From: an uncultured Eggerthellaceae bacterium
GTDB lineage: Bacteria; Actinomycetota; Coriobacteriia; Coriobacteriales; Eggerthellaceae
NCBI GenBank assembly: GCA_958454405.1
Contig: CAUEBO010000083.1
Location: 1 to 9,694 of the forward strand
DNA length: 9,694 nt
Direction of reading: 5' to 3'
The position numbers and the translations under genes were made by a program. The notes below the pieces were generated by a model that saw only the letters and a list, made by a program, of their open reading frames with translations, made no database searches and was not told the DNA's origin. Shown one piece after another: positions 1 to 4,917 of the stretch. Position 1 is the stretch's first letter; each line of letters begins with the position of its first letter.

Positions 1-53
1 AACCTGGATAGCTGGTACCAAAAACCAGAGTCCTGCCGTTGGACGATGGCCCA
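1..53 (-). tRNA. tRNA-Gln(UUG), 3' part cut off by the window start
   Basis: Read on the minus strand, the 5' acceptor arm TGGGCCA is followed by a D arm (GTCC/GGAC), an anticodon arm with paired CTGGT/ACCAG and loop TTTTGGT, and the start of the T arm (CCAGG TT). The anticodon TTG lies at 19-21 and decodes CAA, so this is glutamine. The U1 and overall shape resemble bacterial tRNA-Gln. Only about 53 of some 75 nt are present; the T loop, the 3' acceptor strand and any CCA lie outside the window. It sits 43 nt downstream of tRNA-Lys on the same strand and is probably co-transcribed with it. Confidence 0.9.
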
Positions 54-96
54 GTGAGCTCGGTTCGCGGACGGGCGCTGCGGCGGAAAAAGAAAA

Positions 97-172
97 TGGT
101 GGGCCGTGAGGGAATCGAACCCGCGACCTTGGGATTAAAAGTCCCCTGCTCTACCAACTGAGCTAACGGCCC
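97..172 (-). tRNA. tRNA-Lys(UUU)
   Basis: A complete 76-nt cloverleaf on the minus strand: acceptor GGGCCGT/ACGGCCC, D arm GCTC/GAGC with loop AGTTGGTA, anticodon loop CTTTTAA with anticodon TTT at 137-139, and T loop TTCGATT. The discriminator is A and the CCA end is encoded (97-99 on the plus strand read tgg). The end base pair of the anticodon stem (G27-A43) and one T-stem pair (C50-U64) are not Watson-Crick, which does not disturb the fold. The sequence is close to other bacterial tRNA-Lys genes. A good promoter lies about 20 nt upstream. Confidence 0.96.
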
Positions 173-198
173 ACGTCCGCTGCAATGCGCGAGTACCC

Positions 199-227
199 AT
201 TTTAGCCGGGTGCGCTGGGCGGGTCAA
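199..227 (-). promoter_or_regulatory. Promoter of the tRNA-Lys/tRNA-Gln unit
   Basis: On the minus strand there is a -35 box TTGACC (222-227), a 17-bp spacer and a -10 box TAAAAT (199-204). The predicted transcription start is near 192, leaving a leader of about 20 nt before the mature tRNA-Lys 5' end at 172. The near-consensus boxes and ideal spacing fit a strongly expressed stable-RNA gene. The assignment is from sequence only. Confidence 0.75.
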
Positions 228-240
228 TGATTATATTCGA

Positions 241-507
241 CGGAGGGAACTCCAGCCGAAAAGGAGGGCATGCCTGAAATCGAACTTGAGGATGACTGAG
301 CGAAAGCCCCGGATCATGGTGGGGGTCCCGCTGAAAAGCGAACGAAAGGACCAGCTGGGAAGAACAAGGGAAAGAGCGGATCGTCGAAACCGACGAGACG
401 AGGGCGTGAAGGCACCGTGGCGTCATCGCGCCGTGAACAAGGAAGCGTATAATGGCAGGAATCCGCTGCAACAAACGAACCTCTACCGACGAAAGGCGTG
501 ATGTGCC
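241..507. other. Intergenic stretch without a supported gene
   Basis: This purine-rich region lies between the tRNA promoter and the universal stress protein gene. No open frame in it looks like a protein: the one spanning most of it is rich in Arg and Lys and has no recognisable motif. It holds a TATAAT box at 448-453, a 6-bp hairpin (TCGTCG, loop aaac, CGACGA at 381-396), and a nine-codon reading frame at 270-299 with an AGGAGG only 2 nt before its ATG. None of these amounts to a gene call. Confidence 0.4.
448..453 (+). promoter_or_regulatory. Candidate -10 box of the usp-MFS unit
   Basis: A perfect TATAAT stands 55 nt before the usp start codon. No convincing -35 hexamer is seen at 16-18 bp upstream (the bases there are GC-rich, around catcgc), and there is no TGn extension. 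The box is therefore plausible but not proven, and an activator or a non-housekeeping sigma factor could be involved. The expected start would be near 460, giving a leader of about 48 nt. Confidence 0.45.
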
Positions 508-942
508 ATGTGGTGCTCGAAGGTCCTGGTGGCGTATGACGGCTCGGCCCCCTCGGCCAAGGCGATCGACCTCGCCCGCTCCATTGCCGCGCAGGACAGC
601 CAGGTGGAGCTTCTGCTCGTGCACGTGTTCAAGCTGTACGGCATGGGCACCGGCGCCGAAACGGTGCTGCTTGACGAAGCGAACCGGGTGCTCGCCGACC
701 TGCAGCGCATCGCCGAAGAGGTGCCGAACGAAGCGCACGCCCAGCTGCTGAAGGGCACCTCGCCCGCCGAGCTCATCCTGAAGTACGCGCGCGACGAGAA
801 CTGCGACCTCATCATCATGGGCAGCAGGGGGCAGGGCGGCGTGAAGGGCTATCTGGGCAGCGTGAGCTACGCCGTGGTGCAGGGCTCCCCCGTCGCCGTG
901 CTCATCGCCAAGGACGCGCCGCAGAGAGGATCGCTCGACTAG
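508..942 (+). CDS. Universal stress protein, UspA family
   Basis: A small cytosolic protein of 144 residues, a normal length for a single-domain UspA protein. It opens with the beta-1 strand KVLVAYDGS, whose Asp11 contacts nucleotide in ATP-binding members. It ends with the phosphate-binding loop GSRGQGG...GS (G105 to S118) and the final strand SPVAVLIAK. The family motif is G-2X-G-9X-G(S/T); here the second gap is 8 residues, one short, so ATP binding is likely but not certain. The start at 508 follows a GAAAGG site 11-16 nt upstream; the ATG at 501 is out of frame. The MFS transporter starts one base after the stop, so the two are almost certainly co-transcribed. UspA proteins accumulate under stress or growth arrest, and many pair with transporters to which they lend nucleotide-dependent control. 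A link to this transporter is inference. Confidence 0.93.
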   Translation: MWCSKVLVAYDGSAPSAKAIDLARSIAAQDSQVELLLVHVFKLYGMGTGAETVLLDEANRVLADLQRIAEEVPNEAHAQLLKGTSPAELILKYARDENCDLIIMGSRGQGGVKGYLGSVSYAVVQGSPVAVLIAKDAPQRGSLD

Positions 943-943
943 C

Positions 944-2233
944 ATGCCCGCCTCCAGCACAAAGCTCTGGACGAAGGACTTCGTCCTCGGCACTGCGGTG
1001 AACTTCCTGATCGTGGTCAATTACTACGCGCTCATGGTGGTGTCGGCCAACTACGCCATGCAGACGTACGGCGCCCCGGCCGCCCTGGCGGGCCTTGCCG
1101 CGAGCATTTTCATCATCGGCACGCTGGCAGCGCGCATCATCAGCGGCCGCATCATGGACCGCCTCGGGCGCAAGCGCCTGCTCGTCGCAGGCGCGGTGCT
1201 GGAGGTGGTGTTTTCCGCCCTGTACCTGTCCGGCCTGGACTTCGGCATGTTGTTCGCCTTGAGGTTCCTCCACGGCTTCGCCTTCGGCGTCTGCTCCACG
1301 TCCATCGGAACCATCGTGACCGCGATCGTCCCCGACGGCCGCAAGGGCGAGGGAGTGGGCTACTACATGCTGTCCGTCACGATGGGCGCAGCCATCGGAC
1401 CTTTCCTGGGCATGTTCCTCACGCAGAACGCCAGCGCCCAGGCGCTGTTCGTCGTAGCCGCCGCCGTGGCCGTGGCGGGCCTGCTTGCAGCGACCCTGCT
1501 GAAGGTTCCGGAAGCCCGCGACGTGCCGAGCGTCGATGCGGCGGGCGTTTCCGACGAGAGCATCCAAGAGAAGGCCAACGAGATAGCCGGTGAGGAGCGA
1601 ACCGAAGGCGCGGGCGGGTTCAGGGTGCCGCGCCCGCACCTGTCCAACTACCTCGAGCGGCGCGTCATCCCCATCAGCACCGTCTGCGCGCTGCTGTTCT
1701 TCTGCTACTCCAGCCTGCTCACGTTCCTCACGCCGTTCGCGGCGGAGCGCGGGCTGGCCACGCCTGCGAGCTTCTTTTTCATCGTGTACGCCATCGCCAC
1801 GTTCGTGACGAGGCCGTTCACGGGCAAGCTGTTCGACCGCAAGGGCGACCGCGTGGTCATGGTCCCCGCCTTCATCGCGTTCATCCTCGGCATGGGGCTT
1901 CTGGCCACCGTCTACCGGCCCACCGCGATGCTCATAGCCGCGGCGCTTTTGGGCTTCGGTGTGGGAACCGTGCAAGCCAGCGGCCTGGCGCTGGCCGTGC
2001 GCATCGCCCCGGACGACAGGCTGAGCCTGGCGAACTCGACGTTCTACGCGATGCTCGACATCGGCGTGGGCATCGGACCGTTCCTTCTGGGCATCATCCA
2101 GCCGGCGTTCGGCTACGGCGGGCTGTTCACCGCCATGGCGGGCGTCGCCATCGTGGCGCTTGCGGCCTACCTGTGGGTCAGCCGCAAGCGCGGCACACTG
2201 CAGCGCGAGCTGAGGCAGGAAGAGCTTCGGTAG
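944..2233 (+). CDS. MFS transporter, substrate unknown
   Basis: This 429-residue integral membrane protein has the two six-helix halves of the major facilitator superfamily, separated by a hydrophilic cytosolic loop at about residues 190-240. Helices are visible from about residue 14 to 188 and again from 241 to 412. The loop between helices 2 and 3 carries motif A, GRIMDRLGRKRLL (68-80), and the matching loop of the second half has GKLFDRKGDRVVM (294-306), a good internal duplication. The C-terminal tail after residue 412 is basic and short. It probably works as a proton-coupled exporter or importer; nothing in the sequence fixes the substrate, and an efflux role of the YfcJ/YhhS or drug-export type is only a guess. 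An AGAGAGGA site at 923-930 inside the end of usp, 13 nt before the ATG, together with the 1-nt gap, suggests translational coupling to usp. Confidence 0.93.
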   Translation: MPASSTKLWTKDFVLGTAVNFLIVVNYYALMVVSANYAMQTYGAPAALAGLAASIFIIGTLAARIISGRIMDRLGRKRLLVAGAVLEVVFSALYLSGLDFGMLFALRFLHGFAFGVCSTSIGTIVTAIVPDGRKGEGVGYYMLSVTMGAAIGPFLGMFLTQNASAQALFVVAAAVAVAGLLAATLLKVPEARDVPSVDAAGVSDESIQEKANEIAGEERTEGAGGFRVPRPHLSNYLERRVIPISTVCALLFFCYSSLLTFLTPFAAERGLATPASFFFIVYAIATFVTRPFTGKLFDRKGDRVVMVPAFIAFILGMGLLATVYRPTAMLIAAALLGFGVGTVQASGLALAVRIAPDDRLSLANSTFYAMLDIGVGIGPFLLGIIQPAFGYGGLFTAMAGVAIVALAAYLWVSRKRGTLQRELRQEELR

Positions 2234-2246
2234 ACGAAGCGTCTAC
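2224..2246. other. Two overlapping, mutually exclusive hairpins at the end of the MFS gene
   Basis: GCTTCG (2224-2229) can pair with CGAAGC (2235-2240). Alternatively GTAGAC (2230-2235) can pair with GTCTAC (2241-2246). Both stems are perfect 6-bp stems with 5-nt loops and they share bases, including the MFS stop codon at 2231-2233. No T run follows on either strand, so a simple intrinsic terminator is not supported. They lie in the 39-bp gap between two converging genes. Confidence 0.5.
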
Positions 2247-2265
2247 AACGGCGCAGGCTGTGGCG

Positions 2266-2283
2266 CGGCGGCCTATTCCGCCG
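2266..2283. other. Hairpin across the stop codon of the HD-domain gene
   Basis: CGGCGG (2266-2271) is complementary to CCGCCG (2278-2283) with a 6-nt loop, so the stop codon of the minus-strand HD gene lies in the loop. It lies within 40 nt of the end of the converging MFS gene and may help stop transcription from both sides, but it lacks a T run. Confidence 0.4.
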
Positions 2284-2875
2284 GCTGGAACGTGTCCTTG
2301 TCGGGCGCGAAGGACTGCATGGCCTCGATGGTGCGCGCGAACAGGTCGTCCAGCTCCCAGCCCAGCATCTCGGCGCCGGAGCGGATGACGTCGCGGCTGA
2401 CGCCGGAGGCGAAGCGCTTGTCCTTGAACTTCTTCTTGAGCGACTTCACCTCGAAGTCCATGACGCTCTTCGACGGGCGCATGACGATGGCCGCGCCGAT
2501 GAGCCCGGTGAGCTCCTCCGTGGCGAACAGGATCTTCTCCATCTGCAGCTCGGGCTTGGGCAGATCGGTGTTGTAATCCGACGTGTGGCTCTGGATGGCG
2601 CGGATAAGCTCGGGCGAGCCGCCGGCCGCCTCGATGTCCTTGGCCGCGTAGATGGTGTGCAGCATGGGCTCGTCGTCGTGCTCTTCCCAATCCAGATCGT
2701 GCAGCAGGCCCACGATGCCCCAGAACTCCTCGTTCTCGGGATCGAACTCGCGGGCGAAGTAGCGCATGGTCTGCTCCACCGTTTCGCCATGCTCGATGTG
2801 GAACGGGTCCTTGTTGTGCTCCTGCAGCAGCGCGAACGCCTCGTCGCGCGTCATGCCGGCCTCAAGGTTCGCCAT
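2273..2875 (-). CDS. HD-domain hydrolase
   Basis: A soluble 200-residue protein of the HD phosphohydrolase superfamily. The metal-ligand pattern is visible: an early His (H26 or H29 in FHIEHGETV), the HD pair H59-D60 in GLLHDLDW, a further His in the SHTSDY segment (H97), and acidic residues around E119-E121 in a helix that could complete the site. Short HD proteins of this kind are usually described as predicted hydrolases acting on phosphate esters or nucleotides; the true substrate is unknown. The C-terminal part (about 140-200) is helical and has a basic run KSLKKKFKDKR. The start at 2875 follows AGGAG (2881-2885) with a short 5-nt spacing; an ATG at residue 8 is an alternative. It converges on the MFS gene and shares the minus strand with the metal exporter upstream, from which a possible terminator separates it. 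Confidence 0.9.
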   Translation of the reverse strand: MANLEAGMTRDEAFALLQEHNKDPFHIEHGETVEQTMRYFAREFDPENEEFWGIVGLLHDLDWEEHDDEPMLHTIYAAKDIEAAGGSPELIRAIQSHTSDYNTDLPKPELQMEKILFATEELTGLIGAAIVMRPSKSVMDFEVKSLKKKFKDKRFASGVSRDVIRSGAEMLGWELDDLFARTIEAMQSFAPDKDTFQPAE

Positions 2876-2999
2876 AGATTCTCCTATCCTCGACGGTTGC
2901 TTCCTATGCTATCGCAAAACCTTCGGATGGGCGAGGAGCCCGTCCGCGGCAACACGACGGCCATTTTCGTGCAGTTCCATTTCCCTGGCATGAACTGGC

Positions 3000-3005
3000 A
3001 TTATA
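3000..3005 (-). promoter_or_regulatory. Candidate -10 box for the HD-domain gene
   Basis: On the minus strand a perfect TATAAT stands about 125 nt before the HD gene start. A TTGACC lies upstream at 3019-3024, but only 13 bp away, too short for normal sigma-70 spacing; at 17 bp the bases are GCGATT. The A+T-rich stretch around it stands out in this GC-rich sequence. It is a likely promoter with an imperfect -35 and implies a leader of roughly 115 nt. Confidence 0.4.
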
Positions 3006-3034
3006 CAAGATATATCCAGGTCAATCGCTTGCAC

Positions 3035-3057
3035 AAAAAAGCGCGCTATGGTGCTTT
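3035..3057 (-). terminator. Possible weak terminator after the metal exporter gene
   Basis: Read on the minus strand, AAAGC pairs with GCTTT, with one further pair beyond an A/C mismatch, followed by a run of six T. It begins 28 nt after the exporter stop codon and precedes the HD gene promoter candidate. The stem is short, so termination may be partial. Confidence 0.4.
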
Positions 3058-3084
3058 CGGCCACGTTTCCTCGACGCCGCCCAC

Positions 3085-3966
3085 CTAGAACACGATCCCG
3101 AGCGCGTTCGCGATGAAGCCCCACGCAACGCCCATGGCGTACAGGCCCGCGATGATGGCCACATTCTCTTTCCAGCTGCGATTCGTGCGCACGAGCACCA
3201 GCAGCCCCACGCCCGCCGAGACGAGCAGGCCCGCGAGCATGGCGCCCGATCCGAGCACGCCCGACACGTACAGCTGCGCTATGACCACGCTCGCGGCGCA
3301 GTTCGGAATGAGGCCGACCAGTGCGGAGCCCAGCACGGAAAGCGCGGCGTTCGCGCTCAGCAGCTCGGCGAGCGCATCCTCGCCCACCGCTTCCAGGACC
3401 CCGTTCAGCACGAGCGTGATGATGAAGACGAACAGCGTGACCTGCAACGTGTGCTTGAGCGCGCTTTTGAGGATGCTGCCCTCGTCGTCGTGGCAGTGGC
3501 AGTGGTCGCGCTCACACAGCTCGTGGATGTGCAGCGGCGCGTCGATGCGCCGCGCGATGCGCATGCCCGCGTCCACCAAAAAGCCCATCACCATGCCGAT
3601 GACGATCTTCGCGGCAAGGATCTTGAATATGACCTCAATCGGCACCTGCTCGGCGATGAAGATGGGCAGCATCTCATCGGACGTGGACAAGAACACGGCG
3701 AACAGCGTGCCAAGCGTGATGACGCGGCCCGCCCACAGCGTGGCCGCCGCAGCCGAGAACCCGCACTGCGGCACGACGCCCACGATGGCGCCGATGGCGG
3801 GCCCTGCCGCGCCCGCGCGCTGGATGGCCGCCTCGGTCTTCCCGCCCGTCTTGTGCTCGAGCCACTCCATCGCGAGATAGGTGACGAACAGAAACGGGAT
3901 GATGTAGAGCGTGTCTTTGACGGCATCCGCCAGCACGTCCAACGCTATGTCCAGGAACGGTTCCAT
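3085..3966 (-). CDS. Metal exporter-like permease, ArsP_2 / putative manganese transporter family
   Basis: A 293-residue polytopic membrane protein with about eight to ten hydrophobic helices in two related halves. The halves carry matching motifs: GVVPQCGFSAAAATL near residues 63-77 and GLIPNCAASVVIAQL near 218-232. Both have a Pro-x-Cys in a membrane helix, a likely metal path. Between the halves is a soluble loop rich in His, Cys and acids (146-162, including HIHEL and DHCHCHDDE), a probable metal-binding segment. I recognise the fold as the family called putative 10TM heavy-metal exporter (ArsP_2) or putative manganese transporter; which metal or metalloid it moves is not proven. I chose the ATG at 3966. 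A GTG start at 4023 would add 19 basic, non-membrane residues. The chosen start has no Shine-Dalgarno site, but a TACAAT box ends 8 nt before it, which fits a leaderless message. An XRE regulator is divergent from it. Confidence 0.85.
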   Translation of the reverse strand: MEPFLDIALDVLADAVKDTLYIIPFLFVTYLAMEWLEHKTGGKTEAAIQRAGAAGPAIGAIVGVVPQCGFSAAAATLWAGRVITLGTLFAVFLSTSDEMLPIFIAEQVPIEVIFKILAAKIVIGMVMGFLVDAGMRIARRIDAPLHIHELCERDHCHCHDDEGSILKSALKHTLQVTLFVFIITLVLNGVLEAVGEDALAELLSANAALSVLGSALVGLIPNCAASVVIAQLYVSGVLGSGAMLAGLLVSAGVGLLVLVRTNRSWKENVAIIAGLYAMGVAWGFIANALGIVF

Positions 3967-3974
3967 AGGTGGGT

Positions 3975-3980
3975 ATTGTA
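3975..3980 (-). promoter_or_regulatory. Candidate -10 box giving a leaderless metal exporter message
   Basis: TACAAT on the minus strand, with its last base 8 nt before the A of the ATG at 3966. Transcription would start at or within a base or two of the start codon. No good -35 is visible at 17 bp (AAGCCG, which is part of a small inverted repeat). Leaderless messages are common in actinobacteria, which makes this plausible. Confidence 0.4.
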
Positions 3981-3989
3981 GCCCAACGC

Positions 3990-4003
3990 AAGCCGGGCGG
4001 CTT
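3990..4003. promoter_or_regulatory. Inverted repeat in the divergent control region, possible operator
   Basis: AAGCCG-GG-CGGCTT is a perfect inverted repeat 10 bp upstream of the TACAAT box of the exporter gene, overlapping where its -35 would be. That position suits an operator or activator site. The repeat is short and GC-rich, so chance is possible; no known metal-regulator consensus is matched. Confidence 0.3.
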
Positions 4004-4055
4004 CGTCGTAGCCGAACAGTCACATATGAGGAACAGCTTGGCGGGGAAACAGGCC

Positions 4056-4074
4056 GTTTCTACCGTTTTCTACC
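4056..4074. repeat. Tandem direct repeat upstream of the XRE gene
   Basis: Two adjacent near-copies, gtttctacc (4056-4064) and gttttctacc (4065-4074), lie 10 bp upstream of the candidate -35 of the XRE gene. Direct repeats one helical turn apart are a common operator layout, and this is the only such repeat in the 172-bp divergent spacer. It might bind the XRE protein itself; that is inference. Confidence 0.35.
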
Positions 4075-4083
4075 AGCAGGCGG

Positions 4084-4112
4084 TGGAAGCCGCGGGCGCT
4101 TTTCCGTATGAT
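4084..4112 (+). promoter_or_regulatory. Promoter candidate of the XRE regulator gene
   Basis: TATGAT (4107-4112) is a good -10 box, 17 bp downstream of TGGAAG (4084-4089), which matches only half of the -35 consensus. The expected start near 4119 gives a leader of about 20 nt that contains the strong ribosome site GAGGAGGA. Confidence 0.5.
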
Positions 4113-4138
4113 CGCGAAAGGACACGAGGAGGATTCGC

Positions 4139-4621
4139 ATGGATGCACGGACGACGGGCAGGTTCATCGCGCTCAAGCGCAAGGAGCTCGGGATGACGCA
4201 GGAACAGCTTGCTGCCGAGCTGGGACTATCGGGCAAGGCGGTGTCGAAGTGGGAAACGGGCCGCTGCCTGCCCGACTGCTCGCTCATGGAACCCTTGTGC
4301 GACGTCCTCGGCATCACGTTCAACGAGCTGCTGAGCGGCAAGCACATCGAGCGCGAGCAGGAACGGCTCGCTTCCGACGATGCCCTGCGCCGGGCCTTGG
4401 CGACCGTGGAGCACGTGCAGCACGAGAAACGGGTGCTCATGGGAATCATGGTGATCGTGCTGGGCATCGCCCTCATCTCCATCGGCAGAACGCTCGTCGA
4501 ACCTACGCGCAGCGATGTCATGGACTTCTTCGGCGGGTTCATGGAGGGGCTCTCGATCGTCATGATTCTGGTAGGCGTGTTCGTCACGATACGGGAGCTG
4601 GCGCACCCGCCCTCGCTGTGA
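4139..4621 (+). CDS. XRE-family regulator with two C-terminal membrane helices
   Basis: A 160-residue protein. Residues 7-60 form a Cro/CI-type helix-turn-helix: FIALKRKELGMTQEQLA, then the recognition region SGKAVSKWETGRCLPD and LCDVLGITFNELLSG. A charged helix follows (about 68-98). Two hydrophobic helices then come at about 99-119 (VLMGIMVIVLGIALISIG) and 132-152. Such regulators are probably anchored in the membrane with the DNA-binding domain in the cytosol, but the signal sensed is unknown. Translation should be strong: GAGGAGGA at 4126-4133 stands 5 nt before the ATG. The gene is divergent from the metal exporter and converges on groEL. A link to metal export is suggested by position only. 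The DNA-binding part is a confident call; the membrane anchoring rests on hydrophobicity. Confidence 0.9.
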   Translation: MDARTTGRFIALKRKELGMTQEQLAAELGLSGKAVSKWETGRCLPDCSLMEPLCDVLGITFNELLSGKHIEREQERLASDDALRRALATVEHVQHEKRVLMGIMVIVLGIALISIGRTLVEPTRSDVMDFFGGFMEGLSIVMILVGVFVTIRELAHPPSL

Positions 4622-4688
4622 CGCCGGCGCGCGCAAGCGCGACGCCTTCCCGCCGGTGCAGCCGGACGTTCCGGCGGATGAGCCGCCT

Positions 4689-4728
4689 GCGAGTTCGCCG
4701 CATGCCTGCAGCCATGCGGCGAACTCGC
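4689..4728. repeat. Long perfect inverted repeat (16-bp stem) between the XRE gene and groEL
   Basis: gcgagttcgccgcatg (4689-4704) is exactly repeated in reverse complement at 4713-4728, with an 8-nt loop cctgcagc; one G-T pair extends it. This is far beyond chance for 40 bp. It stands 67 nt after the XRE stop and 190 nt after the groEL stop, between converging genes. There is no T run on either side, so it is not a classical terminator. It could be a Rho-assisted bidirectional stop, a REP/MITE-like element, or a stabilising mRNA 3' end. Confidence 0.8.
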
Positions 4729-4779
4729 GCAGATCCGGCTTTCCCCTCTGCATCATTGGCCTCGAAGATATGGCAGAGC

Positions 4780-4820
4780 GGGGCGGGCGGAAGGGCGCCC
4801 CCCAGCCCGGGGTTTATTTT
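4780..4820 (+). terminator. Possible terminator for the XRE gene
   Basis: GGGGCG (4780-4785) can pair with CGCCCC (4796-4801). Just after it, a cccc-gggg pairing (4800-4803 with 4809-4812) leads directly into TTTATTTT (4813-4820). The second stem is only 4 bp, but the U-rich tract after GC-rich pairing is what a plus-strand intrinsic terminator would need. It lies about 160 nt after the XRE stop. Confidence 0.35.
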
Positions 4821-4846
4821 GCGCCAGGGTTGACCAAACGCCCAGG

Positions 4847-4881
4847 TTGACGCAGCCAGTCAGCTCAAGCGGCTGCGTCGA
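4847..4881. other. Second hairpin downstream of groEL
   Basis: ttgacgcagcc (4847-4857) pairs with ggctgcgtcga (4871-4881): 10 Watson-Crick pairs and one wobble around a 13-nt loop. On the minus strand it follows the groEL 3' hairpin by only 4 nt. No T run follows it. Confidence 0.5.
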
Positions 4882-4885
4882 GCAG

Positions 4886-4911
4886 TTCCGGCGGCTTTGC
4901 AGCCGCCGGAA
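4886..4911 (-). terminator. groEL 3' hairpin with a GCAA tetraloop
   Basis: On the minus strand TTCCGGCGGCT pairs perfectly over 11 bp with AGCCGCCGGAA around the loop GCAA, a GNRA tetraloop. It begins 6 nt after the groEL stop codon. Its stability and position mark it as the transcript end or an mRNA-protecting structure, but the usual U tract is missing, so Rho-independent termination is not assured. Confidence 0.55.
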
Positions 4912-4917
4912 GCCGAA

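Noticed and set aside
97..172. tRNA gene used as an integration site for a mobile element
   Set aside because: No integrase, no direct repeat of the tRNA 3' end and no foreign-looking genes are seen in the window; the tRNA 3' side lies toward the left edge, so this cannot be tested further here.
202..1020. Long minus-strand open frame opposite the usp gene
   Set aside because: It lies antisense to the UspA and early MFS coding regions, starts inside the MFS gene, and its sequence is a low-complexity His/Arg/Leu pattern typical of GC-rich antisense frames.
902..1975. 357-codon minus-strand frame
   Set aside because: Antisense to the MFS gene, strongly charged and repetitive, with no domain or ribosome site; a GC-rich shadow frame.
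2909..2992. Short reading frame in the leader of the HD-domain gene (minus strand)
   Set aside because: About 23-30 codons without a good ribosome site; its codons and residues show no motif and it may be chance in a leader.
3019..3024. TTGACC as the -35 box of the HD gene promoter
   Set aside because: It is only 13 bp from the TATAAT box, too close for normal sigma-70 recognition.
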